Shown: positions 55,175 through 64,000 of the stretch, in pieces
Numbering within the stretch: the first letter of the stretch is position 1
Layout of the letters: every line of letters begins with the position of its first letter
Origin: an uncultured Bacilli bacterium
Lineage (GTDB): Bacteria > Bacillota_I > Bacilli_A > RF39 > UBA660
Direction: 5' to 3'
DNA length: 64,000 nt
NCBI GenBank assembly: GCA_910583945.1
Contig: CAJTYF010000004.1
Span: 12,042-76,041, forward strand
The notes under the pieces: generated by a model
The model's input: the letters and a program-made list of their open reading frames with translations, nothing else
Databases searched by the model: none
Told to the model about the DNA's origin: nothing
Program-made: the position numbers and the translations under genes

Positions 55175-55910
55175 ACACCTTTAAATATTCGTCAATAACT
55201 TTTTCTGTTTTTCCGTCCATTTTTAGTTCTCCATTAAATAACCAAATTGCACGGTCACAAAGAATTTTTATCGCTTCTAAACTATGACTTACAATAACAA
55301 TTGTTTTATTGCTATTTTTAAGTTCTTTCAATTTTTCAAAACATTTGTCTTGAAAATGTTGATCTCCTACAGTTAATATTTCATCAATAAGAAGAATTTC
55401 GGCATCAACATTTATAGCAACCGAAAAGGCAAGCCTCATATACATTCCCGATGAATAAGTTCGAACAGGACTATCAATAAATTCTCCTAGTTCTGAAAAT
55501 TCAATAATATCGTTTAATCTTAAATCGATTTCTTTTTTTGTTAAGCCAAAAATTGCAGCATTAAAATAGATGTTTTCTCTACCAGTAAAATCTTGATGAA
55601 AACCTGCACCTAATTCTAATAATGACGTTAATTTTCCATAAGTTTGAATTTTTCCCTTTGTTGGATAAATAATTTTGGTCATCATTTTTAAAAGCGTTGA
55701 TTTTCCACTTCCGTTTGTCCCAATAAGTGCTACTGTTTCTCCTTTCTTTATTTCTAAGTTAATATTATTCAAAACAGTATGTTTATCACTCTTTTTTTTG
55801 TTCCAAAAAACAAGTCGTTCTTTTAAAGTAGATGGTTTATCATAAAATAGCTTAAAAGATTTTTTAACATTTTCAATTGTAATTGCTAATTCTTTTTCTT
55901 TTTTTGACAT
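55167..55910 (-). CDS. Polysaccharide ABC exporter ATPase (Wzt/TagH/RgpD type)
   Basis: Walker A GTNGSGKST, signature YSSGMYMRLAFSVA, Walker B ILLIDEIL and the early Trp-rich KERLVFWNKK insertion of the Wzt group. It lacks the C-terminal carbohydrate-binding domain found in O-antigen Wzt. The start at 55910 (third ATG, GAGG six bases before) is preferred; 55922 is possible. Confidence 0.9.
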   Translation of the reverse strand: MSKKEKELAITIENVKKSFKLFYDKPSTLKERLVFWNKKKSDKHTVLNNINLEIKKGETVALIGTNGSGKSTLLKMMTKIIYPTKGKIQTYGKLTSLLELGAGFHQDFTGRENIYFNAAIFGLTKKEIDLRLNDIIEFSELGEFIDSPVRTYSSGMYMRLAFSVAINVDAEILLIDEILTVGDQHFQDKCFEKLKELKNSNKTIVIVSHSLEAIKILCDRAIWLFNGELKMDGKTEKVIDEYLKVCG

Positions 55911-55953
55911 CTTCATCCTCATTTCTATATCATCATATCATTTTTTTCTTAAA

Positions 55954-57108
55954 TTACCAAATTTTCTTATATTTTTCTACTATTAATTTCCAAGTGTATT
56001 CTTTTTTTATTCTATCTTTGGCTAACTTACCATATTTTTGTCGTGTTTTTTCATCAAATTGTTCGACACGTTCAATTATTCTTTTTAAATCATCTTCTTT
56101 TTTACTAAAATAAAGACAAGCCATCATGCCTACTTCAACATTGTAAACCGCATTAAATAAAATGTTTACTTTAGTGGTGGCTAAGGCTTCAAGTAGACTA
56201 GGATTGGTTCCACCAGCACTGTGTCCATGTAAATAGGCATAGGCGTTTTCTCTTATGTATATTAAAGCTTCTTTATCATAAACGGCACCTACAAATTTAA
56301 TTCTTTTGTCTGTATCAAATTTAGTTTTTTCTTTTAATTCTTTATAAAATTTATTTTCTTCTATGTTGGATATAATAACTAAATCTTTTTTAGTTTTACT
56401 TTTCATGAATTCTTTTATCATGAGTTCGTAGTTATTTTCTGGGACAAAGCGACCGACAATCAAATAATAGTTATTGACTTTTAATTTATATTTTTTGAAC
56501 AACTTATTTACAATTTCATTTTGTAAACCCTTCCCGTTTAAATACGCTCCATAAGGTATAAAATGGGTTTCTTTATGAAATTTTTTATATCGATTATCAA
56601 TATAATTTTGAATGGCTTTGGCATCACAAATAATTTTATCACTCTGTTTAACCATACAGTATTCACTTATTTTAAAACATTGCCTAATCAAACCATTCCA
56701 TTTTTCTCTTGTCCACTCTAATCCATCAGGATTTAAATAAATTTTAACTCCCATTTTCTTAAGAGGACGGATTAGAGTTTTATAAAATGGACCCACGCGA
56801 CAACCTAAAATATAAATGGTTACATTATTCAAATTGTTTTCTTTAATGTACTTTTTCATATATTTTAATGCTAAAATGGCATAATTAAACATTGTGACAA
56901 ATCCTAAATTTGGAGAATAAATTTGGAGACAAGATACGTTGTTTTTTTCAATTATTTTTTTCTTTTTTGCTTTTTCATTAGTGATTTCTGGTACATGAAA
57001 CTTTACATTTTTATCTTGGTAATTGTCAATAAGATTGGTTACAAAGGTTTCCCAACCTCCATAATTATATTGATACCCTCTGGCACCGATGATTATAATA
57101 TTTTTCAT
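55954..57108 (-). CDS. DUF1972/GT4 rhamnosyltransferase
   Basis: 384 residues. The N-terminal DUF1972 signature IIGARGYQYNYGGWETFV is that of Cps2T/RgpA-type rhamnosyltransferases, and the GT4 domain holds GGTNPSLLEALAT. It probably adds the first rhamnose or a related 6-deoxy sugar to the lipid-linked primer. 1 bp from the next gene. Confidence 0.88.
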   Translation of the reverse strand: MKNIIIIGARGYQYNYGGWETFVTNLIDNYQDKNVKFHVPEITNEKAKKKKIIEKNNVSCLQIYSPNLGFVTMFNYAILALKYMKKYIKENNLNNVTIYILGCRVGPFYKTLIRPLKKMGVKIYLNPDGLEWTREKWNGLIRQCFKISEYCMVKQSDKIICDAKAIQNYIDNRYKKFHKETHFIPYGAYLNGKGLQNEIVNKLFKKYKLKVNNYYLIVGRFVPENNYELMIKEFMKSKTKKDLVIISNIEENKFYKELKEKTKFDTDKRIKFVGAVYDKEALIYIRENAYAYLHGHSAGGTNPSLLEALATTKVNILFNAVYNVEVGMMACLYFSKKEDDLKRIIERVEQFDEKTRQKYGKLAKDRIKKEYTWKLIVEKYKKIW

Positions 57109-57109
57109 G

Positions 57110-57958
57110 TTACCTCCTGAATAAATGTGTCATTTTTAACATTCCTAAATATAGATAATAAAAAAAGCGTAAAATGAACACCTTCCACCTACTCATCTTA
57201 TTAATCTCTCTCTCATAATAGTATTGACTTTCTTTTAAGTATTTAAACTTATTTATTTTTTTTACACTTTTGTCAACGCTTTGTGATAAAGCATGAATGA
57301 CTGTACTCTTGTTGTCTATGTAGGTTTTTAAATTTTTAGCTTTTAATTTTTTTCCCATAATGATTTCTTCGTAATAAAGAAACGTATGCTCATCAAACAA
57401 CCCTATAGCTTCTAAGGCTTCTTTTTTGATGATAAAAAAACAGCCTTTTACAACTTCTACTTGGGTTAATTCTTTTTGATAGTCCTTTTCTTTATATGCT
57501 AAAAGGTTCATTTCATATCTTCTAAAGTATGGAATATTTGCTATGAGTTCTGAAAAAAACGTAGGAAGACGCCAACCTCGCGAAAGGACATTAGGTTCTT
57601 TTACTACTGGTGCTATCGCCGCTAGTTCTTTCTTTTTTAAATGCTCTAAAAGATGACTAATGGTTTCTTCTTCTACAATAATGTCTGGATTAGAAATAAT
57701 GATATTTTCTACCTTGAAATTTTCTAAAACATATTTAATTCCGACATTATTTCCAGCGGCATAGCCTTTATTTTCTAAAGCGGGGACTATTTTTATTTTT
57801 TCATTTTCAAAGTTTTTTAATTTTTTTAAAGAATCATCGGTGCTTTTATTGTCTACAACAATAATGTAATCTAGTATTTTATAATTTTTTATTTTTTTTA
57901 GTATTTTTTTTGTGTTGTCACTATCGTTGTAGTTTAAAATTATTATTGCATTTTTCAT
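57110..57958 (-). CDS. GT2 rhamnosyltransferase-like enzyme
   Basis: 282 residues: IIILNYNDSDNTKKILKKI, VVDNKSTDDS, ENKGYAAGNNVGIKY and NPDIIVEEE, then RGWRLPTF and FLYYEEIIMGKKL, the RfbF/WbbL pattern. C-terminal amphipathic segment near the membrane. Operon with the DUF1972 enzyme. Confidence 0.87.
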   Translation of the reverse strand: MKNAIIILNYNDSDNTKKILKKIKNYKILDYIIVVDNKSTDDSLKKLKNFENEKIKIVPALENKGYAAGNNVGIKYVLENFKVENIIISNPDIIVEEETISHLLEHLKKKELAAIAPVVKEPNVLSRGWRLPTFFSELIANIPYFRRYEMNLLAYKEKDYQKELTQVEVVKGCFFIIKKEALEAIGLFDEHTFLYYEEIIMGKKLKAKNLKTYIDNKSTVIHALSQSVDKSVKKINKFKYLKESQYYYEREINKMSRWKVFILRFFYYLYLGMLKMTHLFRR

Positions 57959-58019
57959 ACATGACCCTCTTTATCATTTTATCATAAAGTGAAAAGAAAT
58001 GGAAAAAAATGTAATTTTA

Positions 58020-58050
58020 CTTAAAGAAAAGACCTTTAAACTTGTCTTTT
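58020..58050 (-). terminator. Terminator AAAAGAC/GTCTTTT
   Basis: 7-bp stem and TTTTCTTT on the minus strand directly after the stop of the polymerase-GT4 fusion gene. Confidence 0.55.
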
Positions 58051-58053
58051 TAT

Positions 58054-60144
58054 TTAATTTTTAAATATACTTAAAAATAGTGCTTTTGTATTTTCTAAAC
58101 TGTAGCTGAGTGCGGTCTTACGTCCCTTGTTAGTTAATTTATTTTTTTCTTTTTTACTCATATTTAAAGCTTCTATTATTTTATCTGCTACTTCTAAATC
58201 ATCTAATGGATTAAAGGTGAGACTGTTTTTGTCATTTTTTAGGTAATCGCTAGGACCATACTTATTGCTACCAATGACTAAGGTTTCACAAGCCATCGCT
58301 TCTAATCCAGTAAGACCTAAGCTTTCGCTTTTTCTTCTTGTGGGATAAATCAAAGCTTCGACACTATTATAGATAGAAACGAGTTCTTGTTGATTAACTA
58401 GAGGTTTTCTAATAATGCTTTTTTCAAGCTTATATTTTTTTATTAAATCATTCAGTCGATTCTCTTCTCGACCGCTTCCGACAAGAATAAATTTTAGGTT
58501 CTTTAATTTTTCCCTTTTTTTCAAATGATTCATCGCTTTTATTAAAGTATCGTAACCCTTGTCTTTTTCAATGCGTCCTACAAAGGCAAAGTACTTTATT
58601 TTGCTATCCAGATTCAATTTTTTTTGAGCTTCTTTTTTTGGTATTTTATGAAATTTTTTGACATCGACTCCACCTGATGGGTACACGATAATTTTATTTT
58701 GAGGTACGTTGTAATTTCTTAATAAAATCTTTTTAAAATAAAAGGAAGGGGCTACCACAACGTCCGCTAGTTTTATTGAAAGCCGACTAATAAATAAATA
58801 GCGCTCGTCTTCTTTTTGATCTGGGACTATATCGTTACCATGTGTATTCATGACCAACTTCGTTTCTTTAGAAAAAAGATAAGGAAGTAAAACACCTACA
58901 GGTGAATGAGAAGCAAAGTGGACATAAATGTAATTGTAATTATTAAAAATGGCTTTAAAAAAGGAGAAAGATACGAGTTTTAAATAAGAAAGGAATTTAT
59001 TTTTGAAGCTGTCTTGTTTATACATTATGACTAAATCTACTTTATAGTTATTGTTGATAAGTAAATCATAGGTGTTTTTAACAAATATTCCATAATGCGG
59101 GTATTTAAGACTTGGATACATATTCGATACGAGAAGAACATCCTTGTCTTCTTTCTTTTTGTCTATTTTAAGAAATAAAAAAGATAATAAAAGAATTAAG
59201 AAAGGATTGGTTAGGGTGTTTTTTGTAACGAAAGATAAAACTAAGAAACAACTTAAAGCAAGTTTATTATTTTTAAATCTTTTGATTTTTATAAAGATAT
59301 AAATAAGAAGGAGGCTATAGACTAAACACCCGATTCCTCCCAAAGAAACAAAAAGATTCAAGGCGTCATTGTTATTCTGCAAAGAAAAATGACCCCCTAA
59401 TAAAATAGAACTAGAAGATAAGTCTAATTCGCTAAAAAGATTAAAAAAATCTTTTTCTTTAATTAATGAAACTCCATCTATATTTGGTATAGATAAAGCT
59501 ATAATTCCTAGGAGCATAGCTAGAAAGACTAAACTTTTTAATTCGTTCTTTTTTATACTTTTTAGAATTTTTTTATAATTGATGAAACAGAAAAGAACAA
59601 TTATTGTTAATAAACTAAACGTATAAAGGGTATTTTTAGCTCTTAATGTTGTTAAAAAAATTAAAATAAAAAGCATCATTTTTAAAAGATAACTATGGCT
59701 TTTAAAAGCGTAAGTTAAAATAAAGGGTAAAAAAATTAAATTTAATAAATTAAGTTCGTCACCGTTTTGTAAAAATAAGGAAAGAATAAAAAAGAAGACA
59801 AAGAGAAACGTTATTTGATGATGATTTGTTTTTTTAGGAAGATTTGAAAAAAACAGGATAAACAAAGGAAGGGAAAAAAAGGTTAAAACTTGAGAAACGT
59901 TTGTAAAAAAAGACCCTTTTATTGTAATTAAGTAAATGACTTCTATTAAAAAATAACCTATTAAGAAAAAAATCACTTTCTGATGATTTGTTTTTTTTAA
60001 TAAATAAATCAGTACGATTAAGAAACAAATGGTGTTAACAACTAAAGAAAAATGATAGTTTTTATAAAATAGCGGTGTGTATAAGTGGATGAATGAGAGG
60101 AACAAGATTCCTAAAGTTAAAAAGTTATTTTTTATCCATTTCAT
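58054..60144 (-). CDS. O-antigen-polymerase-like membrane protein fused to GT4
   Basis: A 696-residue fusion. Residues 1-330 hold about 10-12 membrane segments with the look of Wzy/O-antigen ligase proteins. From about 335 a complete GT4 enzyme follows (VLLVSNMYPSLKYPHYGIFV ... IVYPSGGVDVKKF, FVGRIEKDKGYDTLI, SESLGLTGLEAMACET). One uninterrupted frame supports a real fusion. It could couple sugar transfer to polymerisation. Overlaps GtrA by 4 bp. Confidence 0.82.
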   Translation of the reverse strand: MKWIKNNFLTLGILFLSFIHLYTPLFYKNYHFSLVVNTICFLIVLIYLLKKTNHQKVIFFLIGYFLIEVIYLITIKGSFFTNVSQVLTFFSLPLFILFFSNLPKKTNHHQITFLFVFFFILSLFLQNGDELNLLNLIFLPFILTYAFKSHSYLLKMMLFILIFLTTLRAKNTLYTFSLLTIIVLFCFINYKKILKSIKKNELKSLVFLAMLLGIIALSIPNIDGVSLIKEKDFFNLFSELDLSSSSILLGGHFSLQNNNDALNLFVSLGGIGCLVYSLLLIYIFIKIKRFKNNKLALSCFLVLSFVTKNTLTNPFLILLLSFLFLKIDKKKEDKDVLLVSNMYPSLKYPHYGIFVKNTYDLLINNNYKVDLVIMYKQDSFKNKFLSYLKLVSFSFFKAIFNNYNYIYVHFASHSPVGVLLPYLFSKETKLVMNTHGNDIVPDQKEDERYLFISRLSIKLADVVVAPSFYFKKILLRNYNVPQNKIIVYPSGGVDVKKFHKIPKKEAQKKLNLDSKIKYFAFVGRIEKDKGYDTLIKAMNHLKKREKLKNLKFILVGSGREENRLNDLIKKYKLEKSIIRKPLVNQQELVSIYNSVEALIYPTRRKSESLGLTGLEAMACETLVIGSNKYGPSDYLKNDKNSLTFNPLDDLEVADKIIEALNMSKKEKNKLTNKGRKTALSYSLENTKALFLSIFKN

Positions 60145-60566
60145 TTCTTATTTTCTCCTTTAAAAACAAATACTTTACTTAAGACATAATTAGCAACTAT
60201 CACCACAACTTGGCTGATTAATTTCCCTACACCATCGTTATAGTGCATTAACGTTACAATAAAAAACATGATTCCCATATCCATTAAAAGTGTTGCCATT
60301 CGTGAGGTAAAAAAACTAAAAATTTCTTTTATATAATTTTTTGATTGACTTTTAAATACAAATATACGATTGGTTATATAAGCAAACGTTACTGAAAAAA
60401 ACCAAGAAATGAGATTAGCGATTTGAATTTCAAACGCATTTTCTGGATTTAAAAAGGTATGTGTACAAATAAAATAGGTACTTAAACTTACAAGGGTTGT
60501 TAATAAGCCTACTATAAGATAACTAATGATTTCTCGATTTTGAGCGATGAGTTTTTTTATTTTCAT
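60141..60566 (-). CDS. GtrA-family membrane protein
   Basis: 141 residues with four membrane segments and the GtrA pattern (YLIVGLLTTLVSLSTYF, NLISWFFSVTFAYITNRIFVF, ANYVLSKVFVF). GtrA proteins help flip polyprenyl-linked sugars. The start follows GGAG and overlaps the MraY-like gene by 44 bp. Confidence 0.88.
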   Translation of the reverse strand: MKIKKLIAQNREIISYLIVGLLTTLVSLSTYFICTHTFLNPENAFEIQIANLISWFFSVTFAYITNRIFVFKSQSKNYIKEIFSFFTSRMATLLMDMGIMFFIVTLMHYNDGVGKLISQVVVIVANYVLSKVFVFKGENKK

Positions 60567-61611
60567 CTTTGGACTCCTTACTTCTTTTAAATAATATATC
60601 GGTTTTTAAAACAATAAATAAGAATACAATCATAAGACCAATATAGATAAATATAGCGTAATAGGTATCCCCTAAAGCATAAAAAATAGAGACGGCGGCA
60701 AAGAGGATATCAATGGCATAGATAATTAAAAGAGATGAGCGTGTCGAGAATTTCATTTTAAGAAGTTGATGGTGAAAATGTTCTTTATCAGGCGTATTAA
60801 AAGGGTTTTGACCTTTTAAAATTCTTCTAATTATAGAAAAAAAGACATCAATTAGTGGGGTTGCTAATATTAAAAGAGGAATAATTAAAGAAGTAAAGGT
60901 AGCGGTTTTATATCCTAATAGAGCAATGACAGCAATGATAAAACCTAAAAAGTTGCTTCCTGTGTCTCCTACATAAATTCTTGCGGGAGGAAAATTATAG
61001 ACTAAAAATCCCCAAGTTGAACCTAGCATAATTAAAGATAAAGTGGTGTCTAATCCTTCTTTAGCATTCATAATAAAAGCTATGATAGCGATGGTTAAAA
61101 AGTAAATAGAACTAATTCCTGATGATAAGCCATCTAAACCATCGGATAAGTTTATAGCGTTAATAATTGAAACAATAATGATCATAGTGACAAGGTAATT
61201 CCATGGAGCTAAAAAAGTGATGTTTACTCCCAAAATACTTACGTAATCTAATGTAATCCCACCATAAAAAGTAATGATAGCGGCAGAAGCTAATTGGACG
61301 ACTAATTGATATTTAGCTTTAATTGGATTAATATCATCAATCATCCCCATAAGAATTAATAGAAAACTTCCAATTAATATGGAAAGCATTTGAACACTAC
61401 TTCTTGCGTACAACATGTAACCAAGCATAAATGATAAAAAGATAGCGAGTCCTCCCATAGTTGGCATGGGAATTTTATTTAAACGTCTTTTATTTGGATA
61501 ATCTAGTGCTTTAACGTGTCGAGCCACTTTTTCAACAATTGGTGTTAAGATTAAACTACTTAAAAAAGTTATAAATACGATTATAAATATGTCGTGACCA
61601 TTCACATACAT
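60523..61611 (-). CDS. TagO/WecA-like undecaprenyl-phosphate sugar-1-phosphate transferase
   Basis: About 362 residues and 10-11 membrane segments with the MraY/WecA motifs: RRLNKIPMPTMGGLAIF, MIDDINPIKAKYQL with Asp pair, NAINLSDGLDGLSSG, IYVGDTGSNFLGF and the PDKEHFHHQLL His-rich loop. It starts the lipid-linked polymer by moving a HexNAc-1-phosphate. The start at 61611 has GGAAGTGG before it; a start at 61632 has none. Confidence 0.88.
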   Translation of the reverse strand: MYVNGHDIFIIVFITFLSSLILTPIVEKVARHVKALDYPNKRRLNKIPMPTMGGLAIFLSFMLGYMLYARSSVQMLSILIGSFLLILMGMIDDINPIKAKYQLVVQLASAAIITFYGGITLDYVSILGVNITFLAPWNYLVTMIIIVSIINAINLSDGLDGLSSGISSIYFLTIAIIAFIMNAKEGLDTTLSLIMLGSTWGFLVYNFPPARIYVGDTGSNFLGFIIAVIALLGYKTATFTSLIIPLLILATPLIDVFFSIIRRILKGQNPFNTPDKEHFHHQLLKMKFSTRSSLLIIYAIDILFAAVSIFYALGDTYYAIFIYIGLMIVFLFIVLKTDILFKRSKESKDENKKTHRSKSRNH

Positions 61612-61734
61612 CAAAACCACTTCCAATTTCATTTTATCAAAAGCACTTTATAAAGTCTATATTATTTCTTTTTATAGTATGGAGCTGAAACGAAAAAATC
61701 ATTCTTTATTATAGGCTAAAATATATAATTATTT

Positions 61735-62098
61735 CTTAATTAATTTTCTTATTTTTTCTTGTGCATCATCACTTAAATAAAATTTAACGGACACACTTAA
61801 AACTGAAGTCATTGAAATTTTGGCAAAAAACAGGTATTCTTTTTCTTAACAAAAGAACTGTATCCTTTTTCTCTATTAAACTTATATTTTTCATTAAAAG
61901 GATGTACTTTATTTTCTTCCTAGACTCTTGTATTAAAAAAAATGATGTGATAAAGAATTTTAGGATTTTCTAAGACCTCTATTGCTTCTTTATAAGAATA
62001 ATAATTCTCTTACTTTTCATAAAACTTTTTACAAATAATGGGGTATTTTTTAGTTAAAGCAATTAATGGTCATTGTGTCTATTTTTCCATTTAAAATT
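61735..62098 (-). pseudogene. Relic of a GT8-like glycosyltransferase C-terminus
   Basis: Broken minus-strand frames read NGKIDTMTINCFN, YKEAIEVLENPKILYHI and HPFNEKYKFNREK, the order found at the end of GT8 (glycogenin/LgtC-like) enzymes. At least four stops or shifts interrupt it and no N-terminal half is present, so it is a dead fragment at the head of the polysaccharide cluster. Confidence 0.6.
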
Positions 62099-62545
62099 CT
62101 ATTTTTTTTCTTGATTTGATCTACCGCATAGCCAATCTAATGATATTTTATATTTTTTGACTATTTGTAACGCAAAAGAAGTTAAAATAGTTGTTTTTCC
62201 TGATTCGTAAGCACTAATTGTGGATTGTGTGGTATTTAAAAAATTGGCTAAATCCATTTGAGATAAATTATTTTGTTTTCTTAATTCTTTTAGACGACTA
62301 CCAATTTTTTTGGCGTCTAGTTCATGCCTACCACTTCCTGTGTTTTTTCTTGTTAAACAAATAACATAATCCATGCTTAAGTTAAAATAGTTACATAATG
62401 TATTTAAATGAGTTAAAGGTATCGTTATTTCCCCAGTTTCCCATCTAGAATAACTTTTCCGAGAGATTTGAAAAATATTCGCTAAATCCTTTTGGAGAAG
62501 CCCTCTTTCTTCTCGTATGTCTTTTAGTCTTTCGTTCATCATCAC
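62099..62545 (-). CDS. Regulator with two XRE helix-turn-helix domains
   Basis: 148 residues made of two tandem Cro/CI domains: RLKDIREERGLLQKDLANIF (about 5-62) and RLKELRKQNNLSQMDLANFL (about 83-140). There is no sensor domain. It is divergent from the surface-protein gene at 62698, which it may control. Confidence 0.85.
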   Translation of the reverse strand: MMMNERLKDIREERGLLQKDLANIFQISRKSYSRWETGEITIPLTHLNTLCNYFNLSMDYVICLTRKNTGSGRHELDAKKIGSRLKELRKQNNLSQMDLANFLNTTQSTISAYESGKTTILTSFALQIVKKYKISLDWLCGRSNQEKK

Positions 62546-62617
62546 TTTTCACCTAAATTGATTTTCCCATTTATTAAAATGCTTTCAAAATTATGAACAA
62601 AAATGCGATATTTTTGT

Positions 62618-62623
62618 TATAAT
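62618..62623 (+). promoter_or_regulatory. -10 box upstream of the DUF6273-like gene
   Basis: TATAAT 75 bp ahead of the ATG at 62698; no clear -35 box, which would fit an activated promoter. Confidence 0.4.
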
Positions 62624-62697
62624 ACTATTAGGTAAAATTAGAAGATTATCATGTGCACTAGTAATCCCTAAATTTTATTTTTAAAGGAGGAGATTTA

Positions 62698-63827
62698 TGA
62701 AATTTAAACATTTCAATAAAAATGTAAAAAGAAACAAAATCATTATAAGTTCTATACTAGGAATAGTACTAATAATTGGAAGTGTCATTCTATACAAAAC
62801 CTATGCCTTTTATGAAGAAAAGTTTTAATGTATTAAAGGGAAGAATCCCTGATTTTGGCTACGATATTAAACTGCTTTCTGTCATCATAGATGATAAAAA
62901 AAGTGAAAGTATTCCAGAAAGAGGGTTATATAAAACGAATGTGCATTGTACAAATGGAACATTTGGGGAATGGGATTATAACAATTGGAACTTAGTATTA
63001 AACAATGTCAGCAGTGAATCAAAATGCAACGTCGAGTTTACAAGTGGATTAAGTGAAGAAGAATACAATAAATACATTGAAGCAGGAAAAGCGTTACATC
63101 GAAATACGTATCGAGGAAAAGATATAACTCGTTATTATACAGATGGAAGTTTATATACAAGAATCAGTAATGGAAGTTTTGAAGACATATATGTCGGTGA
63201 TTATATAAAAACGATTCATACTGATGGAAAAGAATACATTTGGTTAATAGCCGATATTGATAATTATTTATATAGTGGAGATACGCCACTTACCAAACAT
63301 CATGCAACAATAATACCCGCAGAATCATTAATAAAGTTAGGAATGAATGATACAGATACAACCGAAGGTGGTTACGCGAACAGTAAAATGGCAACCGAAA
63401 CTTTACCAAACTTAGTAACTCGTGATGGAGTAATAGGAAAGGCGTTCGAAAGTCATATAATTGAATATCAAAATTTACTGACAAATCGAATTAGTTCAAA
63501 CACCATAAATCAAAGTGGAGGAATCTGGAAAGGAACAACAGACGATTGGGCTTGGTATTCTAGAAGTATTGATTTAATGAGTGAACAAAATGTATACGGG
63601 ACAAATGTCTGGTCAAGTGCTGGCTATGATACGGGAATTGATAATAGACAATATGCATTATTCCAATTAAAACCTGAGTTTATTAATAGCTATGGGACTA
63701 CATTTATTGGTTAAAAAATGTTACTGGTGTGGATCGATTTGCATATGCTAGTGATTTTGGTTATTCCAATGGTTGTTATGTTGCTAAATACCCGCTTGGT
63801 GTTCGTCCTCGTTTCTTAATAGGATAA
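62698..63827 (+). pseudogene. DUF6273-like exported protein with two frameshifts
   Basis: The true start is at 62698 (AAAGGAGGAG upstream) with a basic stretch and membrane segment (IIISSILGIVLIIGSVILYKTYAFYEE). One A is missing at 62818-62821, after which the frame continues as SFNVLKGRIPDFGYDIKLL. One T is missing at 63703-63705, after which it reads FYWLKNVTGVDRFAYASD and ends in GVRPRFLIG at 63827. With both repaired it is about 376 residues, a secreted protein with a DUF6273-type domain (WYSRSIDLMS ... LGVRPR). Both lesions are single-base homopolymer losses. Confidence 0.75.
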
Positions 63828-64000
63828 AATTTTTTGAATCTATTATTAAATTGTAGATAAATAGAAAACATGCATTAAAATGTTGCTTTTTTCAAAATTG
63901 TTTGTGAAGAGTGTGTACTAAAATCTGCGTAAATGATAATTTTCCAATCGAGTAGAGAAAACTTTTCAATAAATATTGAACGCTTTTCCCTCTCACACCA
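63828..64000. other. 3' region with hairpins, no gene
   Basis: AACAT/ATGTT with a following T run (about 63868-63896) is a weak terminator. The last 60 bases hold a longer imperfect stem with arms GAGAAAA and TTCAATA paired to TATTGAA and TTTTCCCTC. Nothing else is visible before the window ends. Confidence 0.4.

Overview
The window is very AT-rich, reads with the standard code (TGA is a real stop, for example in ATGA start/stop overlaps) and uses AGGAGG-type ribosome binding sites with Bacillota-type genes (Tn916-type Xis/Int, TagO/Rgp-like wall polysaccharide genes, dockerin, DUF4358/DHHW/MBOAT). It looks like a chromosomal piece of a low-GC Bacillota, probably a host-associated Bacilli or Erysipelotrichia-like bacterium. 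I saw no rRNA, tRNA or CRISPR array.

Positions 1-25.4 kb are mixed chromosomal genes, nearly all on the minus strand: a frameshifted P-loop kinase, a decayed YhcG-type nuclease, an HD phosphohydrolase operon, a thioredoxin-like plus rhodanese pair, an XRE-membrane regulator, an orphan FtsX permease, and a compact operon of a DnaB-like RecA-fold ATPase, a 125-nt structured gap and a retron-type reverse transcriptase with its own promoter and terminator. Then follow a secreted M6 protease with a dockerin and its membrane-anchored neighbour, a DHHW/MBOAT/DUF4358 O-acylation set, DUF2000 facing an XRE-cupin regulator, a MATE transporter fused to a cytidylate-kinase-like domain, a dead sirtuin and a three-domain RNA repair enzyme.

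Positions 25.84-44.21 kb are an integrated element flanked by a 25-bp direct repeat. It appears to be two mobilizable elements, one inside the other. The outer one carries a minus-strand cargo (DUF4365-like nuclease split by a frameshift, Fic enzyme, HMA-like small protein, unknown protein), an XRE repressor, a DUF3173-like protein, a RepA-like ATPase, a MobV relaxase and a tyrosine integrase. Between its ATPase and its relaxase lies an 8.3-kb inner element bounded by a 33-bp imperfect repeat. The inner element has small cargo genes, a CRESS-type Rep with a hairpin origin and three 7-bp iterons, an FtsK-like coupling protein, Xis and a Tn916-type Int. Leaders of both mobile operons carry a boxA-like motif.

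Positions 44.5-61.6 kb are a minus-strand surface polysaccharide cluster: TagO/WecA-like initiator, GtrA, a polymerase-like membrane protein fused to a GT4, several GT2/GT4 enzymes including a DUF1972 rhamnosyltransferase, a Wzm/Wzt-type ABC exporter, DUF2142, a GT2/DUF2304 pair, a Wzx-type flippase and an Rmd-like reductase. Both export routes are present. The last part holds a GT8 relic, a double-HTH regulator and a frameshifted DUF6273-like surface protein.

Many otherwise intact genes carry a single-base shift in a short homopolymer. This points to assembly error for those, while the YhcG, sirtuin and GT8 relics have several lesions and look truly dead.
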